A stretch of DNA of 64,000 nt from Bombilactobacillus bombi (GTDB taxonomy: Bacteria; Bacillota; Bacilli; Lactobacillales; Lactobacillaceae): assembly GCF_013607485.1 (NCBI RefSeq), contig NZ_SCHP01000005.1:1-64000 (forward strand), written 5' to 3'. Both the position numbers and the translations under genes were made by a program. Below the pieces are notes generated by a model. The model was not told the origin of the DNA, ran no database searches, and was given only the letters and a program-made list of their open reading frames with translations. Shown piece by piece: positions 8,838-17,919 of the stretch (position 1 is the first letter of the stretch; each line of letters begins with the position of its first letter).

Positions 8838-11204
8838 TTACTTATTAAAACCTTTAAATTTCCAATCTTGTACTTCTTGTAAATCTTCACCAGTTTCACG
8901 GATATAATCATGATGCTGTTGCATCTTTTTATCCATTTGCTGACTGAAGTCACTAGCCTTGTCACCATAAACTAATTGGCTAGCATGTTGAGCTAAGTGG
9001 AAACGATCCATCGAATTTAATAACCGCATATCGAATGGTGTAGTAATATCACCATTTTCGCGATAACCATGTGGATACATATTATGATTGTGACGATCAA
9101 AGAAGATATCACGCAATAAATCTTCATAACCATGGAAAGCAAAGATAACTGGAGTGTCTTTGGTAAAGAAGTTATCAAACTCTTCATCGCTTAAGCCACG
9201 TTCATTATGTTGAGGAGCTTGTAACTTCAACAAGTCTACTACATTGATAAAACGAATCTTCATATCTGGGAAGTTCTGATGCAAGATATCAATAGCAGCT
9301 AAAGTTTCCATGTTCGGTTCAGTACCAGCAGCAGCAAATACGATATCTGGTTTTTGACCATGGTCGTTGCTTGCCCAATCAATAACCTTTAATCCCTTAT
9401 CAACTAATTCTTCTGCTTCTGCCATAGAATAAAATTGTGGACGAGGTTGTTTAGAAGCAATAATCAAATTAATTACTTCTTCATCATTCAAAATACGATC
9501 AGCTAAAGCTAATAAAGTATTAGTATCAGCTGGCAAATATTCCCGAATATACTTGGATTTCTTTTCAGCTAAATGAGTTAAAATACCGGGATCTTGGTGG
9601 GTGTAACCATTATGATCTTGTTGGAAAGAAGTGGAAGTGGAAATAATATTTAAAGCAGGATATTTCTTGCGCCAATTTTGTTCATCAGCTTTACGTAACC
9701 ACTTGAAATGCTGAGTTAGCATCGAATCTACAACACGTAAGAAGGCCTCATAACTAGTGAAAATCCCATGGCGACCAGTCAAAGTATAACCTTCTAACCA
9801 ACCTTCAGCTTGATGTTCTGATAATTGAGCATCCAATACACGTCCAGCAGGAGCTTCGAATTGATCATTTGGTTCTTTAATTGGTTCCATCCACTGACGA
9901 TCAGTTACTTCAAAAATGTGGTTCAAACGGTTAGACATAGTTTCGTCTGGGCCAAACATTCTAAATGTTGTTGGATTTTTCTTAATTAAATCGCGTAAAT
10001 ACTTACCAAATTCAATCATATCCTGCGCATCATGGCTGCCAGGTTGGTCGATTGTCAATTGATAATCACGATAATCTGGCAAAGCTAATGGCTTCGGATC
10101 AATTCCCCCATTAGTAATAGGGTTCATTGCCATCCGTTGTTCACCTTTAGGTGTCAAAGCCCGAATTTCAGGTTTTAATGTACCATTTTCATCAAATAGT
10201 TCTTCCGGATGATAAGATTTGAGCCACTCTACCAAAGCATCAGCATGTTCCATGTCATTTTGATCCACTGGAATTGGAATTTGGTGAGCTCTAAAGGAAT
10301 TTTCAATAGGTTCATTATCCCATTGCTTAGGACCAGTCCAGCCTTTCGGTGCGCGGAAAATAATCACTGGCCAAACTGGGCGAGTTGCATCAGCAGCTGC
10401 AGATTGACGGGCTTTAGTTTGAATAGCTTGGATCTTTTCAATTGCTTGATCCATAGCCTGAGCCATGACAGGATTTAATTTAACAGGATCTTCACCTTCA
10501 ACAAAGATTGGCTCCCAACCCATACCTTCAAAGTACTTAGTTAATTCTTCGTCAGTTTTACGTGATAAGATTGTTGGATTAGAAATCTTGAAACCATTCA
10601 AATTCACAATTGGCAACACTGCACCGTCATTAACCGGGTTAATGAAGACATTTGAGAACCAAGAAGTAGCCAAAGGACCAGTTTCTGACTCACCATCACC
10701 AACAACTACAGCACTAATAACATCAGGATTATCCAAAATAGCACCAACACCGTGGGAAATAGAATAACCTAATTCGCCACCTTCATGAATAGATCCGGGA
10801 GTTTCAGGTGCAGCATGAGAAGCAACTCCACCTGGAAAAGAAAATTGTTTAAACAATTTTTGTAAACCGGATTCATCTTGAGTTATATCTGGATAAATCT
10901 CACTATAACTACCATCAAGGTAAGAGTTAGAAACCATAACTTGGCCACCATGACCAGGTCCTTCAACATAAAACATATTTAAATTGTACTTATTAATAAC
11001 ACGATTCAAATGACTATAAATAAAGTTTTGTCCGGCAATAGTTCCCCAGTGTCCAATGGGGTGAACCTTAACATCACTAGCTTTTAAAGGACGCTTCAAT
11101 AAAGGATTATCTTTTAAATATAATTGACCTACGGAAATATAATTAGCTGCATTAAAATATTTATGCATTAAATCAAAATATTCCGCACTACTGTAATCTG
11201 TCAT
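8838..11204 (-). CDS. xfp: Xylulose-5-phosphate/fructose-6-phosphate phosphoketolase
   Basis: 788 residues, the usual length for bacterial phosphoketolase. It splits xylulose 5-phosphate (or fructose 6-phosphate) with phosphate to acetyl phosphate plus glyceraldehyde 3-phosphate (or erythrose 4-phosphate), using thiamine diphosphate. Visible family segments are [15 protein letters not shown], the cofactor-binding [28 protein letters not shown] and NMYPHGY. The ATG at 11204 is preceded by GGGAGGT; an in-frame TTG at 11219 overlaps that site and is rejected. A strong promoter and two possible operators lie upstream, beside a GntR gene. Together with the class II aldolase it indicates a mixed hexose/pentose fermentation. 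Confidence 0.97.
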   Translation of the reverse strand: MTDYSSAEYFDLMHKYFNAANYISVGQLYLKDNPLLKRPLKASDVKVHPIGHWGTIAGQNFIYSHLNRVINKYNLNMFYVEGPGHGGQVMVSNSYLDGSYSEIYPDITQDESGLQKLFKQFSFPGGVASHAAPETPGSIHEGGELGYSISHGVGAILDNPDVISAVVVGDGESETGPLATSWFSNVFINPVNDGAVLPIVNLNGFKISNPTILSRKTDEELTKYFEGMGWEPIFVEGEDPVKLNPVMAQAMDQAIEKIQAIQTKARQSAAADATRPVWPVIIFRAPKGWTGPKQWDNEPIENSFRAHQIPIPVDQNDMEHADALVEWLKSYHPEELFDENGTLKPEIRALTPKGEQRMAMNPITNGGIDPKPLALPDYRDYQLTIDQPGSHDAQDMIEFGKYLRDLIKKNPTTFRMFGPDETMSNRLNHIFEVTDRQWMEPIKEPNDQFEAPAGRVLDAQLSEHQAEGWLEGYTLTGRHGIFTSYEAFLRVVDSMLTQHFKWLRKADEQNWRKKYPALNIISTSTSFQQDHNGYTHQDPGILTHLAEKKSKYIREYLPADTNTLLALADRILNDEEVINLIIASKQPRPQFYSMAEAEELVDKGLKVIDWASNDHGQKPDIVFAAAGTEPNMETLAAIDILHQNFPDMKIRFINVVDLLKLQAPQHNERGLSDEEFDNFFTKDTPVIFAFHGYEDLLRDIFFDRHNHNMYPHGYRENGDITTPFDMRLLNSMDRFHLAQHASQLVYGDKASDFSQQMDKKMQQHHDYIRETGEDLQEVQDWKFKGFNK

Positions 11205-11237
11205 CTGCTGACCTCCCAATAATTTGCTTACATATTA

Positions 11238-11266
11238 TTTATAAACCGTATAAGTCCATTTGTCAA
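11238..11266 (-). promoter_or_regulatory. Strong sigma-A promoter of xfp with an internal palindrome
   Basis: On the minus strand TTGACA (11261-11266) and TATAAA (11238-11243) are spaced 17 bases. The spacer and -10 contain TTATAC-N4-TATAA (11239-11253), an imperfect palindrome that recurs upstream of the adjacent GntR gene (12049-12063). This is a likely repressor site; binding is inferred. Confidence 0.7.
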
Positions 11267-11276
11267 CCATTTAAAT

Positions 11277-11294
11277 AATTGGAACGCACCAATT
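11277..11294. promoter_or_regulatory. AATTGG-N6-CCAATT palindrome upstream of xfp
   Basis: An 18-base dyad with perfect 6-base arms lies just before the xfp -35 box and directly after the gntR stop. The same architecture lies in the nagA leader (29633-29650). It resembles the TGG-N6-CCA type of sites bound by HutC-type GntR regulators such as NagR/YvoA. It could instead be a weak hairpin at the gntR 3' end. Confidence 0.5.
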
Positions 11295-12020
11295 TTATTT
11301 ACCCAAATTAACAAACGTCGAAAAATTCAAATAGCGGTAGTGTAAACGCATGCTCGAATATTCAAAGGGCGTGCCATCGTCCACAAAAAAAATCCCTGCC
11401 ATAATTCCCACTGGTTCGGTGGCTTTTAAATTTAAAAGTTTTTGATCTTCACTAGTAGAAGGCTCAGTAGTCACGTCCAAGTAGGCGCGATTAATGATGG
11501 TATTTTCTTGATCTTCTAAATAATTAAAGAGCGAATGCTCCAATAAAGACTTAGAAAGCCGTGGGAAAGCCCGCACCGGAATATAACTTTGTTCAATTAA
11601 AATAGGAACCGAGTCTAATTTACGCAATCTTTTAAAGCTATAAACAAAATCATCGTCCGTTAAAAAAAGATTTTCCTTAATATCCTTATTAGGTTTAATC
11701 ACATCCAAATTCAAAACTTGAATTTGCTGCTGCTTACCATTCGTGACAATAGAAGTTGTCAGACCCACGTTATCACCGGTATAATCTAAGGCCGTTTTAT
11801 TCCGCAAAAATAACGGATTAATAAAATTACCAGAGCCTTGTTTTTTAAACACAATTCCTTGATCTGCCAACAGCTGCACAGCTCGTTTAATCGAACTGCG
11901 GCTTACAGAAAAATTCTCTGCTAAAGTGCGTTCATCCGGTAATTTCATATCTGTATAATGCTGATGAGAAATATTATGTTTGATCGTATTGGCCACTGCT
12001 ACATAAAGAGGTTTTTTCAT
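11295..12020 (-). CDS. GntR/HutC-family regulator with UTRA domain
   Basis: 241 residues. Residues 1-70 are the winged helix (LPDERTLAENFSVSRSSIKRAVQLLADQGIV, then GSGNFI), and about 85-235 are the UTRA ligand-binding domain typical of HutC-type regulators that sense sugar phosphates (SFKRLRKLDSVPILIEQSYIP). It is transcribed in the same direction as xfp, 90 bases upstream of it. It probably controls xfp and itself through TTATAC-N4-TAT sites. The effector is unknown; a sugar phosphate would be usual for the family. A start at 12020 (MKKPLYVAVA) fits the normal length. Confidence 0.9.
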   Translation of the reverse strand: MKKPLYVAVANTIKHNISHQHYTDMKLPDERTLAENFSVSRSSIKRAVQLLADQGIVFKKQGSGNFINPLFLRNKTALDYTGDNVGLTTSIVTNGKQQQIQVLNLDVIKPNKDIKENLFLTDDDFVYSFKRLRKLDSVPILIEQSYIPVRAFPRLSKSLLEHSLFNYLEDQENTIINRAYLDVTTEPSTSEDQKLLNLKATEPVGIMAGIFFVDDGTPFEYSSMRLHYRYLNFSTFVNLGK

Positions 12021-12197
12021 TAAATTCTGTTCTCCAATAATAATTAATTAATAGTTTGTATAACATAGAAGTACCTAGTTTTATATGATAAACTAAACTT
12101 TAAAGATTATTAATCTTTTCTTTAGCTTAATAAATAAAAATTGCCGATTTTTAGTTTATAAATTTTTTTCGAGTATTTTAAAGGAGCAATCCTCTTC

Positions 12198-13691
12198 ATG
12201 AAAAAAAGTAATTTATTTTGGTCAACAATTTTAACTTCCACAACCATTTTGGCTACTTTACCTATTCAAAGCGTGAAAGCTGCTGATAATCCTGCTAATA
12301 CTGACAGCCAAAACAATCAACCAGCTGCTAAACAAGATTTGCCTACTAGTAACAACCAGTCGAATCACTCTACCGCTGCGGACACTAATAAGCAAGCAAT
12401 GCCTAATTCTTCAATCACTAGTCTGCTAAGAGATGAAACAGATAACTCCACGGCGGCTTCTTTAAGTCCAGCTACAACCTTCACACCGCCAACAATTTCT
12501 AAAGCAGATTTTTTAAGTCAGATTAAAGCTGGAGCACTCAACGGCTGGCAACAATACCACATTTTGCCTTCTATTACAGGAGCACAGGCAATTTTAGAAT
12601 CCGGCTGGGGCAACTCACAATTAGCCCAAACTTACAATAATCTATTTGGGATTAAGGGTTCTTATAATGGGCAATCAGTAGTTTTACCAAGCGGCGAAGA
12701 GATTAATGGCAATAATGTTACTATTAATGCCCAATTTCGTGCTTATAATAGCTGGGCTGAAAGTATAAATGATCATGGCTTATTTCTCAACAATAATTCC
12801 CGTTATCAAAATTTACTGGGAGTTAGTGACTACCGCCAAGTAGCCCAATTGCTACAGCAAGATGGCTATGCCACTGCTTCTACCTATGCTCAATCTTTGA
12901 TTAATATTATTGAAAGTAATAATTTGCAGAGCTGGGACCAGGAAGTCTTAGGGAATAGTGCCAGTATTACCCCTGCTCAGCCTATTAATACTAAACCAGA
13001 CCCGGTTTCTGCCACAACTAGCGGCACTTATACTTTTAAAGCTACAACTAACATTTATACCAGTCCCAATACTCAAGATAAGGTGGTCGGACAATATCAA
13101 GCTGGTCAACAAGTAGTTTATAATGGCAAAATTCAAGCTCATGGTCATACCTGGCTGCAGTATCTTTCTTATTCGGGAGCTACTTGTTATGTGCCTGTGG
13201 ACTCACCGGCAACTACTGCACCCGTTGCTACTGCTCCCCAGCAAAAACCAGCCGCCCCTACTTCAACCAGTGGTACTTATACTTTTAAAACTGCAACTAA
13301 CATTTATACTAATCCTAATATCCAAGATAAGGTGGTCGGACAATATCAAGCCGGTCAACAAGTAGTTTATAATGGCAAAATTCAAGCTCATGGTCATACC
13401 TGGCTGCAGTATCTTTCTTATTCGGGAGCTACTTGTTATGTGCCTATTGACCAGCAAGCGCCGGCGGACAATCAGGGTTCTTCTACAGCTCCTCTGGCTA
13501 ACTATGGCACTTATACTTTTAAGGCCTTGACTAATATTAGAACTCAGCCCAATCTTAAGGGCGAAATTGTCGGCCAATATTTACCTGGTCAAAATGTTTT
13601 TTATAACGGCAAAGTTGTTGGCGATGGTTATACTTGGCTCTATTATCTAACTCCATCTCATACCACATGTTATGTGGCCATTTTAAATTAA
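12198..13691 (+). CDS. Secreted GH73 glucosaminidase (autolysin) with three SH3-like repeats
   Basis: 497 residues. A signal peptide (about 1-28, ending VKAAD) is followed by a Ser/Thr/Asn/Gln-rich linker. The GH73 endo-beta-N-acetylglucosaminidase domain spans about 98-246 (AQAILESGWGNSQLA, catalytic Glu134; NNLFGIKG; FRAYNSWAESINDHG). Three C-terminal repeats of about 62 residues (from about 274, 356 and 433), each with GTYTF, VVGQY, YNGK and TCYV, look like bacterial SH3-type wall-binding modules. The first two are almost identical in DNA. It cleaves peptidoglycan during cell separation or turnover. No sortase motif is present. Confidence 0.93.
   Translation: MKKSNLFWSTILTSTTILATLPIQSVKAADNPANTDSQNNQPAAKQDLPTSNNQSNHSTAADTNKQAMPNSSITSLLRDETDNSTAASLSPATTFTPPTISKADFLSQIKAGALNGWQQYHILPSITGAQAILESGWGNSQLAQTYNNLFGIKGSYNGQSVVLPSGEEINGNNVTINAQFRAYNSWAESINDHGLFLNNNSRYQNLLGVSDYRQVAQLLQQDGYATASTYAQSLINIIESNNLQSWDQEVLGNSASITPAQPINTKPDPVSATTSGTYTFKATTNIYTSPNTQDKVVGQYQAGQQVVYNGKIQAHGHTWLQYLSYSGATCYVPVDSPATTAPVATAPQQKPAAPTSTSGTYTFKTATNIYTNPNIQDKVVGQYQAGQQVVYNGKIQAHGHTWLQYLSYSGATCYVPIDQQAPADNQGSSTAPLANYGTYTFKALTNIRTQPNLKGEIVGQYLPGQNVFYNGKVVGDGYTWLYYLTPSHTTCYVAILN
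13074..13445 (+). repeat. Near-identical tandem segments encoding SH3-like modules
   Basis: About 123 bases at 13074-13196 recur at 13323-13445 (offset 249) with only a few differences, while the flanking parts of each module have diverged. The third module is related only at protein level. This suggests a recent duplication or gene conversion, and a site prone to changes in repeat number. Confidence 0.85.
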
Positions 13692-13760
13692 AAATATCTT
13701 TTATTTCTTTAAAATCCTTGACAATTATTGAACAACTCCATAGGCTATTACTTTAATCAC

Positions 13761-13769
13761 TGGTATAAT
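13761..13769 (+). promoter_or_regulatory. Extended -10 promoter of the CorC-family gene
   Basis: TGGTATAAT is a consensus extended -10 element (TGnTATAAT) 36 bases before the TTG start. No good -35 is visible at 17 bases, which extended -10 promoters tolerate. Confidence 0.6.
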
Positions 13770-13804
13770 TAACATAAAAACAATTCAGAAATGGGGAATA
13801 ATAG

Positions 13805-15169
13805 TTGTCTGACTCTCAGATATTTATTAATCTAATATGGATCATTGTTATTTTTGTTTTAGCGTTTTTCTTTATTTTGGCTGAATTTGCCTTAGTAACA
13901 ACCAGAACCAGTCAGATAGAAGATGCCTTGGAGCAAAAAGCTGGGAACACTAAAAAATTAAAGCGTGCCCTCTACATGGTCAATAACCTTAATGAATATC
14001 TTTCTACAACTCAAGTAGGTACTACTGTTACTAGCTTGATATTAGGTTGGATTGGCGAGGATACATTGCAGGCCTTTTTTAATAACGTTTTGGGCATGTC
14101 TTTAAAATCCTCAACTTCTTTGCATGCAGCTAGTTCGGTTGTGGCATTATTACTTTTAACCTACTTGCAAGTTGTTATTACGGAAATCGTTCCTAAAAAT
14201 ATCGCCATTGATTTTCCTATGAAAATCTTAATGTTAACTGTTACACCTTTACATGTTTTTCATACCTTGGCCTATCCTTTTGTCTGGCTTTTAAATGTTT
14301 CGGCAACGGGAATTGTCAAAATGCTGGGTATGAAACCGGCTGATTCGGAAAGTGAAGTCTTTACTCAATCTGAGATTTTGCGTTTATCGCAAGCGTCAGT
14401 ATCGAGCGGTCAATTAGACAAAAACGATTTAATTTATATGCAACGAGCTTTTGATTTAAATGATAAAGTCGCAAAAGATATCATGATTGATCGAACCCGC
14501 TTATATGTGGTGGATATTACTGACACTGTTGATGAAGTAATCAAGGATTACTTACAACAAGGCTTTTCCCGTTTTCCGGTAGTTGCTGATAATGATAAGG
14601 ACAAAATTCTCGGCTATGTCTATGTTTATGATCTAGTACGGCAAAAACAAGTCAATGGCAAATTGCCAATTAGTCGCTTATTACGCTCAATTGTGACAGT
14701 TCCAGAGACAATGCCCATTCATAGTGTCCTCCACCAAATGATAGCCAAACAAACACCAATTGTAGTGGTGGTTGATGAATACGGTGGTACTAGTGGAATT
14801 GTGACCGATAAAGATATCTATGAAGAATTATTTGGCACTGTTAAAGATGAGGTTGATAATGTATCAGAAGAATACATTGTTAAAAATGAAGATGGTTCTT
14901 ATGCCGTTAGTGGTAAGACGACGCTTTATGACTTTGAACGTTATTTCAAAACGGACATAGATGACTTTAAAGAAACTGATATTGTTACTTTAGCAGGTTA
15001 TTTTATTGATAAATATCCCAATCTGCATTTAGGCAGTATCTTACATGTTGATAAATATACTCTCGAAGTGACGGACTTTGAGCATTCCTATATCAATAAG
15101 TTCAAAGTTACCGTTGATAAAAATGCTCCTAAAACTAAAAATACCACTTTGGAGTCAGTAGCTGATTAA
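13805..15169 (+). CDS. CNNM/CorC-family (hemolysin C-like) membrane protein with CBS domains
   Basis: 454 residues. The N-terminal DUF21/CNNM membrane domain (about 1-190, three to four helices) is followed by two CBS domains (about 205-325, with DIMIDRTRLYVVDI and PIVVVVDEYGGTSGIVT) and a C-terminal CorC_HlyC transporter-associated domain (about 340-430). The family is linked to magnesium or cobalt efflux; the hemolysin name is historical. The start is a TTG at 13805 with GGGGAA upstream, and the protein reads naturally from there. Confidence 0.92.
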   Translation: MSDSQIFINLIWIIVIFVLAFFFILAEFALVTTRTSQIEDALEQKAGNTKKLKRALYMVNNLNEYLSTTQVGTTVTSLILGWIGEDTLQAFFNNVLGMSLKSSTSLHAASSVVALLLLTYLQVVITEIVPKNIAIDFPMKILMLTVTPLHVFHTLAYPFVWLLNVSATGIVKMLGMKPADSESEVFTQSEILRLSQASVSSGQLDKNDLIYMQRAFDLNDKVAKDIMIDRTRLYVVDITDTVDEVIKDYLQQGFSRFPVVADNDKDKILGYVYVYDLVRQKQVNGKLPISRLLRSIVTVPETMPIHSVLHQMIAKQTPIVVVVDEYGGTSGIVTDKDIYEELFGTVKDEVDNVSEEYIVKNEDGSYAVSGKTTLYDFERYFKTDIDDFKETDIVTLAGYFIDKYPNLHLGSILHVDKYTLEVTDFEHSYINKFKVTVDKNAPKTKNTTLESVAD

Positions 15170-15181
15170 ATACATTAGCCA

Positions 15182-15212
15182 AGATCAAGACAAAACATTG
15201 TCTTGGTCTTTT
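15182..15212 (+). terminator. Terminator of the CorC-family gene
   Basis: CAAGACA pairs with TGTCTTG around a 6-base loop, followed by a T run ending near 15215. Confidence 0.9.
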
Positions 15213-15374
15213 TTATTGAATAAGATTATCAATGCCCAACTATTTGCTGAAACTAGCGGAGTTGATTTCCCTTTAATTACAGAAATATTTAGTTAATCAT
15301 CTAACAATCACCTATTTGAATTCACATAAAGAACTTATGATGAACTATAATTAGCACAATAGCCTTGAAAAATC

Positions 15375-15412
15375 AAAAAGAGCTCCTTGCCATTTGGCAA
15401 TTAGCTCTTTTT
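15375..15412. terminator. Bidirectional terminator before the gldA 3' end
   Basis: AAAAAGAGCT (15375-15384) pairs with AGCTCTTTTT (15403-15412). An inner TTGCC / GGCAA stem extends the hairpin. A/T runs on both sides let it act in either direction; it lies 75 bases past the gldA stop. Confidence 0.8.
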
Positions 15413-15487
15413 AAATTAGTTATAAAACTATCTTTTCGCAATTCTTTGATTAAGATTCATCAAGCATTAAAATATAGCAAAATAAAT

Positions 15488-16591
15488 TTATTTAACATCT
15501 TGATAATCACGGCTGTATTCATCGACTGTTTTAATAGCGCCAAAAACATCAGTAGCGGTTATTTCACCAGGCATACGATTCATTGTATCACCCTCAGCAC
15601 ATGCTTGCTGAGCTACTTTCATCAAGTCTTCATCACTAGCTGAACCCAAATTTAAATCAGCTAAAGTTGTTGGCAGTCCCAACTCCAAATCAAATTTAAG
15701 AAATTTTTCAAAGCGTTGATAATTGCTGCCGTTTAAAATTAATTCTACTAATGTCCCATATGCTACTTTTTGACCATGAGTGAGTTTATGAATGTCACCT
15801 TTCAAAGCAGTAAATCCATCATGAATAGCATGGGCCGCTGCTAACCCACCACTTTCAAAGCCTAAACCACTTAATAACGTATTGGCTTCTACTATGCGAT
15901 CTAGAGCCTCGGTTGCAACATGAGCTTTATTGGCAGCAATTGCTAATTTGGCATAGGCAAACAAGTTATCTTCGCAAGCTTGACCAATAGCCTTGGCTGC
16001 CAATGCTTGCTGACCATTTACCATGTTATTCGTCTTGGCTCGCCGAACATCACTAGCCTCAACATTTGTAGCCAAAGCATCCGCAATTCCAGAAATTAAT
16101 AATTTTACAGGAGCACCAGCAATTACCTGGGTATCTACTAAGACCAAATCGGGATTTTTATCATAAAAGCGATAGTGATCAAATTGCCCTTGATCAGTAT
16201 AAATGACTGACAGTCTGGAGCAAGGTGCGTCAGCAGAAGCAATTGTTGGGGCAATGATGACAGGAATATTAAGATTATCCCCAATAGCCTTTGCGGAATC
16301 AATAGTTTTACCACCACCAAGACCAACAATCATCTCGGAATTTTTTTCTTGTGCAATTGTGGATACCCGATTAATTTCTGATTCGGAGGCTTCTCCTTTA
16401 AAGGTAGCTATTTCTACTTTAAAGTTATTATCTGTCAAATAATCTTTAAATTTATTGCCCACAACGCCAAGAACTGTATTATCAGATAATAATAATATTT
16501 TTTTGCCGTATTTTTCTAAATACTTTACACTCTTAAATAATTCCCCTTCACCTTGAATATAAGTACTAGGGCTTGTAAATATTTTTGTCAT
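15488..16591 (-). CDS. gldA: Glycerol dehydrogenase (iron-type alcohol dehydrogenase family)
   Basis: 367 residues, the normal GldA length. It oxidises glycerol to dihydroxyacetone with NAD, or works in reverse as a redox sink, with a divalent metal. Diagnostic segments are GLGGGKTIDSAKAI (NAD binding), PTIASADAPCSRLSVIY, and the metal-ligand region SGIADALAT plus AAHAIHDGFT and LTHGQKVAYG. The ATG at 16591 is preceded by AAGGAG; the earlier frame to 16627 has no ribosome binding site. It stands alone as a transcription unit. A short palindrome lies just upstream. Confidence 0.93.
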   Translation of the reverse strand: MTKIFTSPSTYIQGEGELFKSVKYLEKYGKKILLLSDNTVLGVVGNKFKDYLTDNNFKVEIATFKGEASESEINRVSTIAQEKNSEMIVGLGGGKTIDSAKAIGDNLNIPVIIAPTIASADAPCSRLSVIYTDQGQFDHYRFYDKNPDLVLVDTQVIAGAPVKLLISGIADALATNVEASDVRRAKTNNMVNGQQALAAKAIGQACEDNLFAYAKLAIAANKAHVATEALDRIVEANTLLSGLGFESGGLAAAHAIHDGFTALKGDIHKLTHGQKVAYGTLVELILNGSNYQRFEKFLKFDLELGLPTTLADLNLGSASDEDLMKVAQQACAEGDTMNRMPGEITATDVFGAIKTVDEYSRDYQDVK

Positions 16592-16618
16592 CACTAAATC
16601 TCCTTTTAGTAAAACGCA

Positions 16619-16638
16619 TATTAGCAATAATGCTAATA
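16619..16638. promoter_or_regulatory. Palindrome TATTAGC-N6-GCTAATA upstream of gldA
   Basis: Perfect 7-base inverted arms centred about 37 bases upstream of the gldA ATG. This is a candidate operator in the leader; the cognate regulator is not evident. Confidence 0.4.
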
Positions 16639-16743
16639 ATTAAAAATTAAATTGTTAATAAATCGCTCAAACTCACCTTCTTTATAATGCCATTTAATGA
16701 ATCATAGTCTGTGAAACCGATACCACAACAAGGAATTGTACTT

Positions 16744-16777
16744 ATAAAAAAAGACCCTGACCAAAAGTCAGAGTCTT
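16744..16777 (-). terminator. Terminator of fba
   Basis: AAGACTCTGAC / GTCAGGGTCTT in the minus-strand RNA (one U-G pair) with a run of seven T after it, 20 bases past the fba stop. Confidence 0.9.
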
Positions 16778-16796
16778 TATTAGTTAAATTTATAAA

Positions 16797-17663
16797 TTAT
16801 AGAGAAGGTGTACCAAACCATTCAATACGTGACTTAACAGTTTCTTTAATAGCTTCAGCACCAGGAGCTAACAATTTACGTGGGTCATAGCCTTTAGCGT
16901 CAATATCTTCGTCATGACCACCCTCAATATATTCGCGAGTAGCCTTTGCAAAAGCAAGTTGACATTCAGTATTAACGTTAACTTTAGAAATACCTAAAGA
17001 AATAGCTTTGACAATTTGTTCCTTAGGAATTCCGGAACCGCCATGCAATACTAAAGGAGTTTTAACTTCAGCAGCAATTTCTTGGAGACGGTCAAAGTTC
17101 AAGCCCTTCCAGTTGGCAGGGTAAACACCATGAATATTACCAATACCACAAGCCAAGTAGTCAACACCTGTAGCAGCTAAAGTCTTAGCTTCATCAACAC
17201 TAGCTAATTCGCCAGCACCTGTAATACCATCTTCAGTACCACCAATAGAACCAACTTCTGCTTCTACAGAAATACCTTTAGCATGAGCTAATTTAACGAT
17301 TTCCTTAGTCTTCTCTAAGTTTTCATCAAATGGCAAGTCATGACCATCAAACATTACAGAATTGTAACCTACTTCAATACATTCTTTAGCAGCTTCATAG
17401 TTACCATGGTCCAAGTGCATTACAACGGGAACTGTAATACCCATAGATTTAATTGTGTCTTGAACTAAGTGTAAGCATAATTCATAGCCACCCATATATT
17501 TAGCAGCGCCCATTGAAGTTTGAATTAAAATTGGAGTATTGGTTTCTTGAGCAGCACCTAAGATTGCCCGAGTCCATTCCAAGTTATTTGTATTAAAAGC
17601 TCCAACAGCATACTTACCTGCACGTGCTTTATTGAAAATTTCATTGCCGTTTACTAACGCCAT
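16797..17663 (-). CDS. fba: Class II fructose-bisphosphate aldolase
   Basis: 288 residues of the zinc-dependent class IIB aldolase family. It cleaves fructose 1,6-bisphosphate to dihydroxyacetone phosphate and glyceraldehyde 3-phosphate. Zinc-ligand and active-site segments are VVMHLDHGNYE, SVEAEVGSIGG and LVLHGGSGIP, with GISKVNVNTE in the phosphate-binding end. It has its own leader with AGGAGG before the ATG. Its presence with phosphoketolase shows that classical glycolysis is available. A relaxed tagatose-bisphosphate activity cannot be excluded from sequence. Confidence 0.95.
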   Translation of the reverse strand: MALVNGNEIFNKARAGKYAVGAFNTNNLEWTRAILGAAQETNTPILIQTSMGAAKYMGGYELCLHLVQDTIKSMGITVPVVMHLDHGNYEAAKECIEVGYNSVMFDGHDLPFDENLEKTKEIVKLAHAKGISVEAEVGSIGGTEDGITGAGELASVDEAKTLAATGVDYLACGIGNIHGVYPANWKGLNFDRLQEIAAEVKTPLVLHGGSGIPKEQIVKAISLGISKVNVNTECQLAFAKATREYIEGGHDEDIDAKGYDPRKLLAPGAEAIKETVKSRIEWFGTPSL

Positions 17664-17748
17664 GTTTGTCCTCCTAAAAAAGAAACATTATTTTCTACAT
17701 AAGTTATTTTACCGCAATTTCTGAATCTTGAACACCTATTCACATGAT

Positions 17749-17762
17749 GTAAACGATTTTGT
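17749..17762. promoter_or_regulatory. Half-conserved cre-like site upstream of fba
   Basis: TGTAAACGATTTTG matches the left half of the CcpA cre consensus well and the right half poorly. It lies about 90 bases before the fba start. Weak candidate only. Confidence 0.2.
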
Positions 17763-17919
17763 TTTCAAAATTATGGAAATAAGTCTGCCAATAGCCAAAT
17801 TATCAATTGTTTAAGTCTAAATTAGTCTCAGAACTAAAAATCTTAGTGCCTCTACAAATTAAGAAAAGCTGTTGTTTCTGAAAAGACGCACCTGATTAAC
17901 GGGCAATTTCGTTAGAAAG

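Larger units (their letters stand above)
15170..15487. other. Convergent intergenic region with two terminators
   Basis: 318 bases between the CorC-family gene and the glycerol dehydrogenase gene. It holds a terminator just after each gene (15182-15212 and 15375-15412). I see no gene in the roughly 160 bases between them. Confidence 0.7.

Noticed and set aside
10209-10767. Open frames opposite the phosphoketolase gene
   Set aside because: Shadow frames antisense to a strongly conserved enzyme, without ribosome binding sites.
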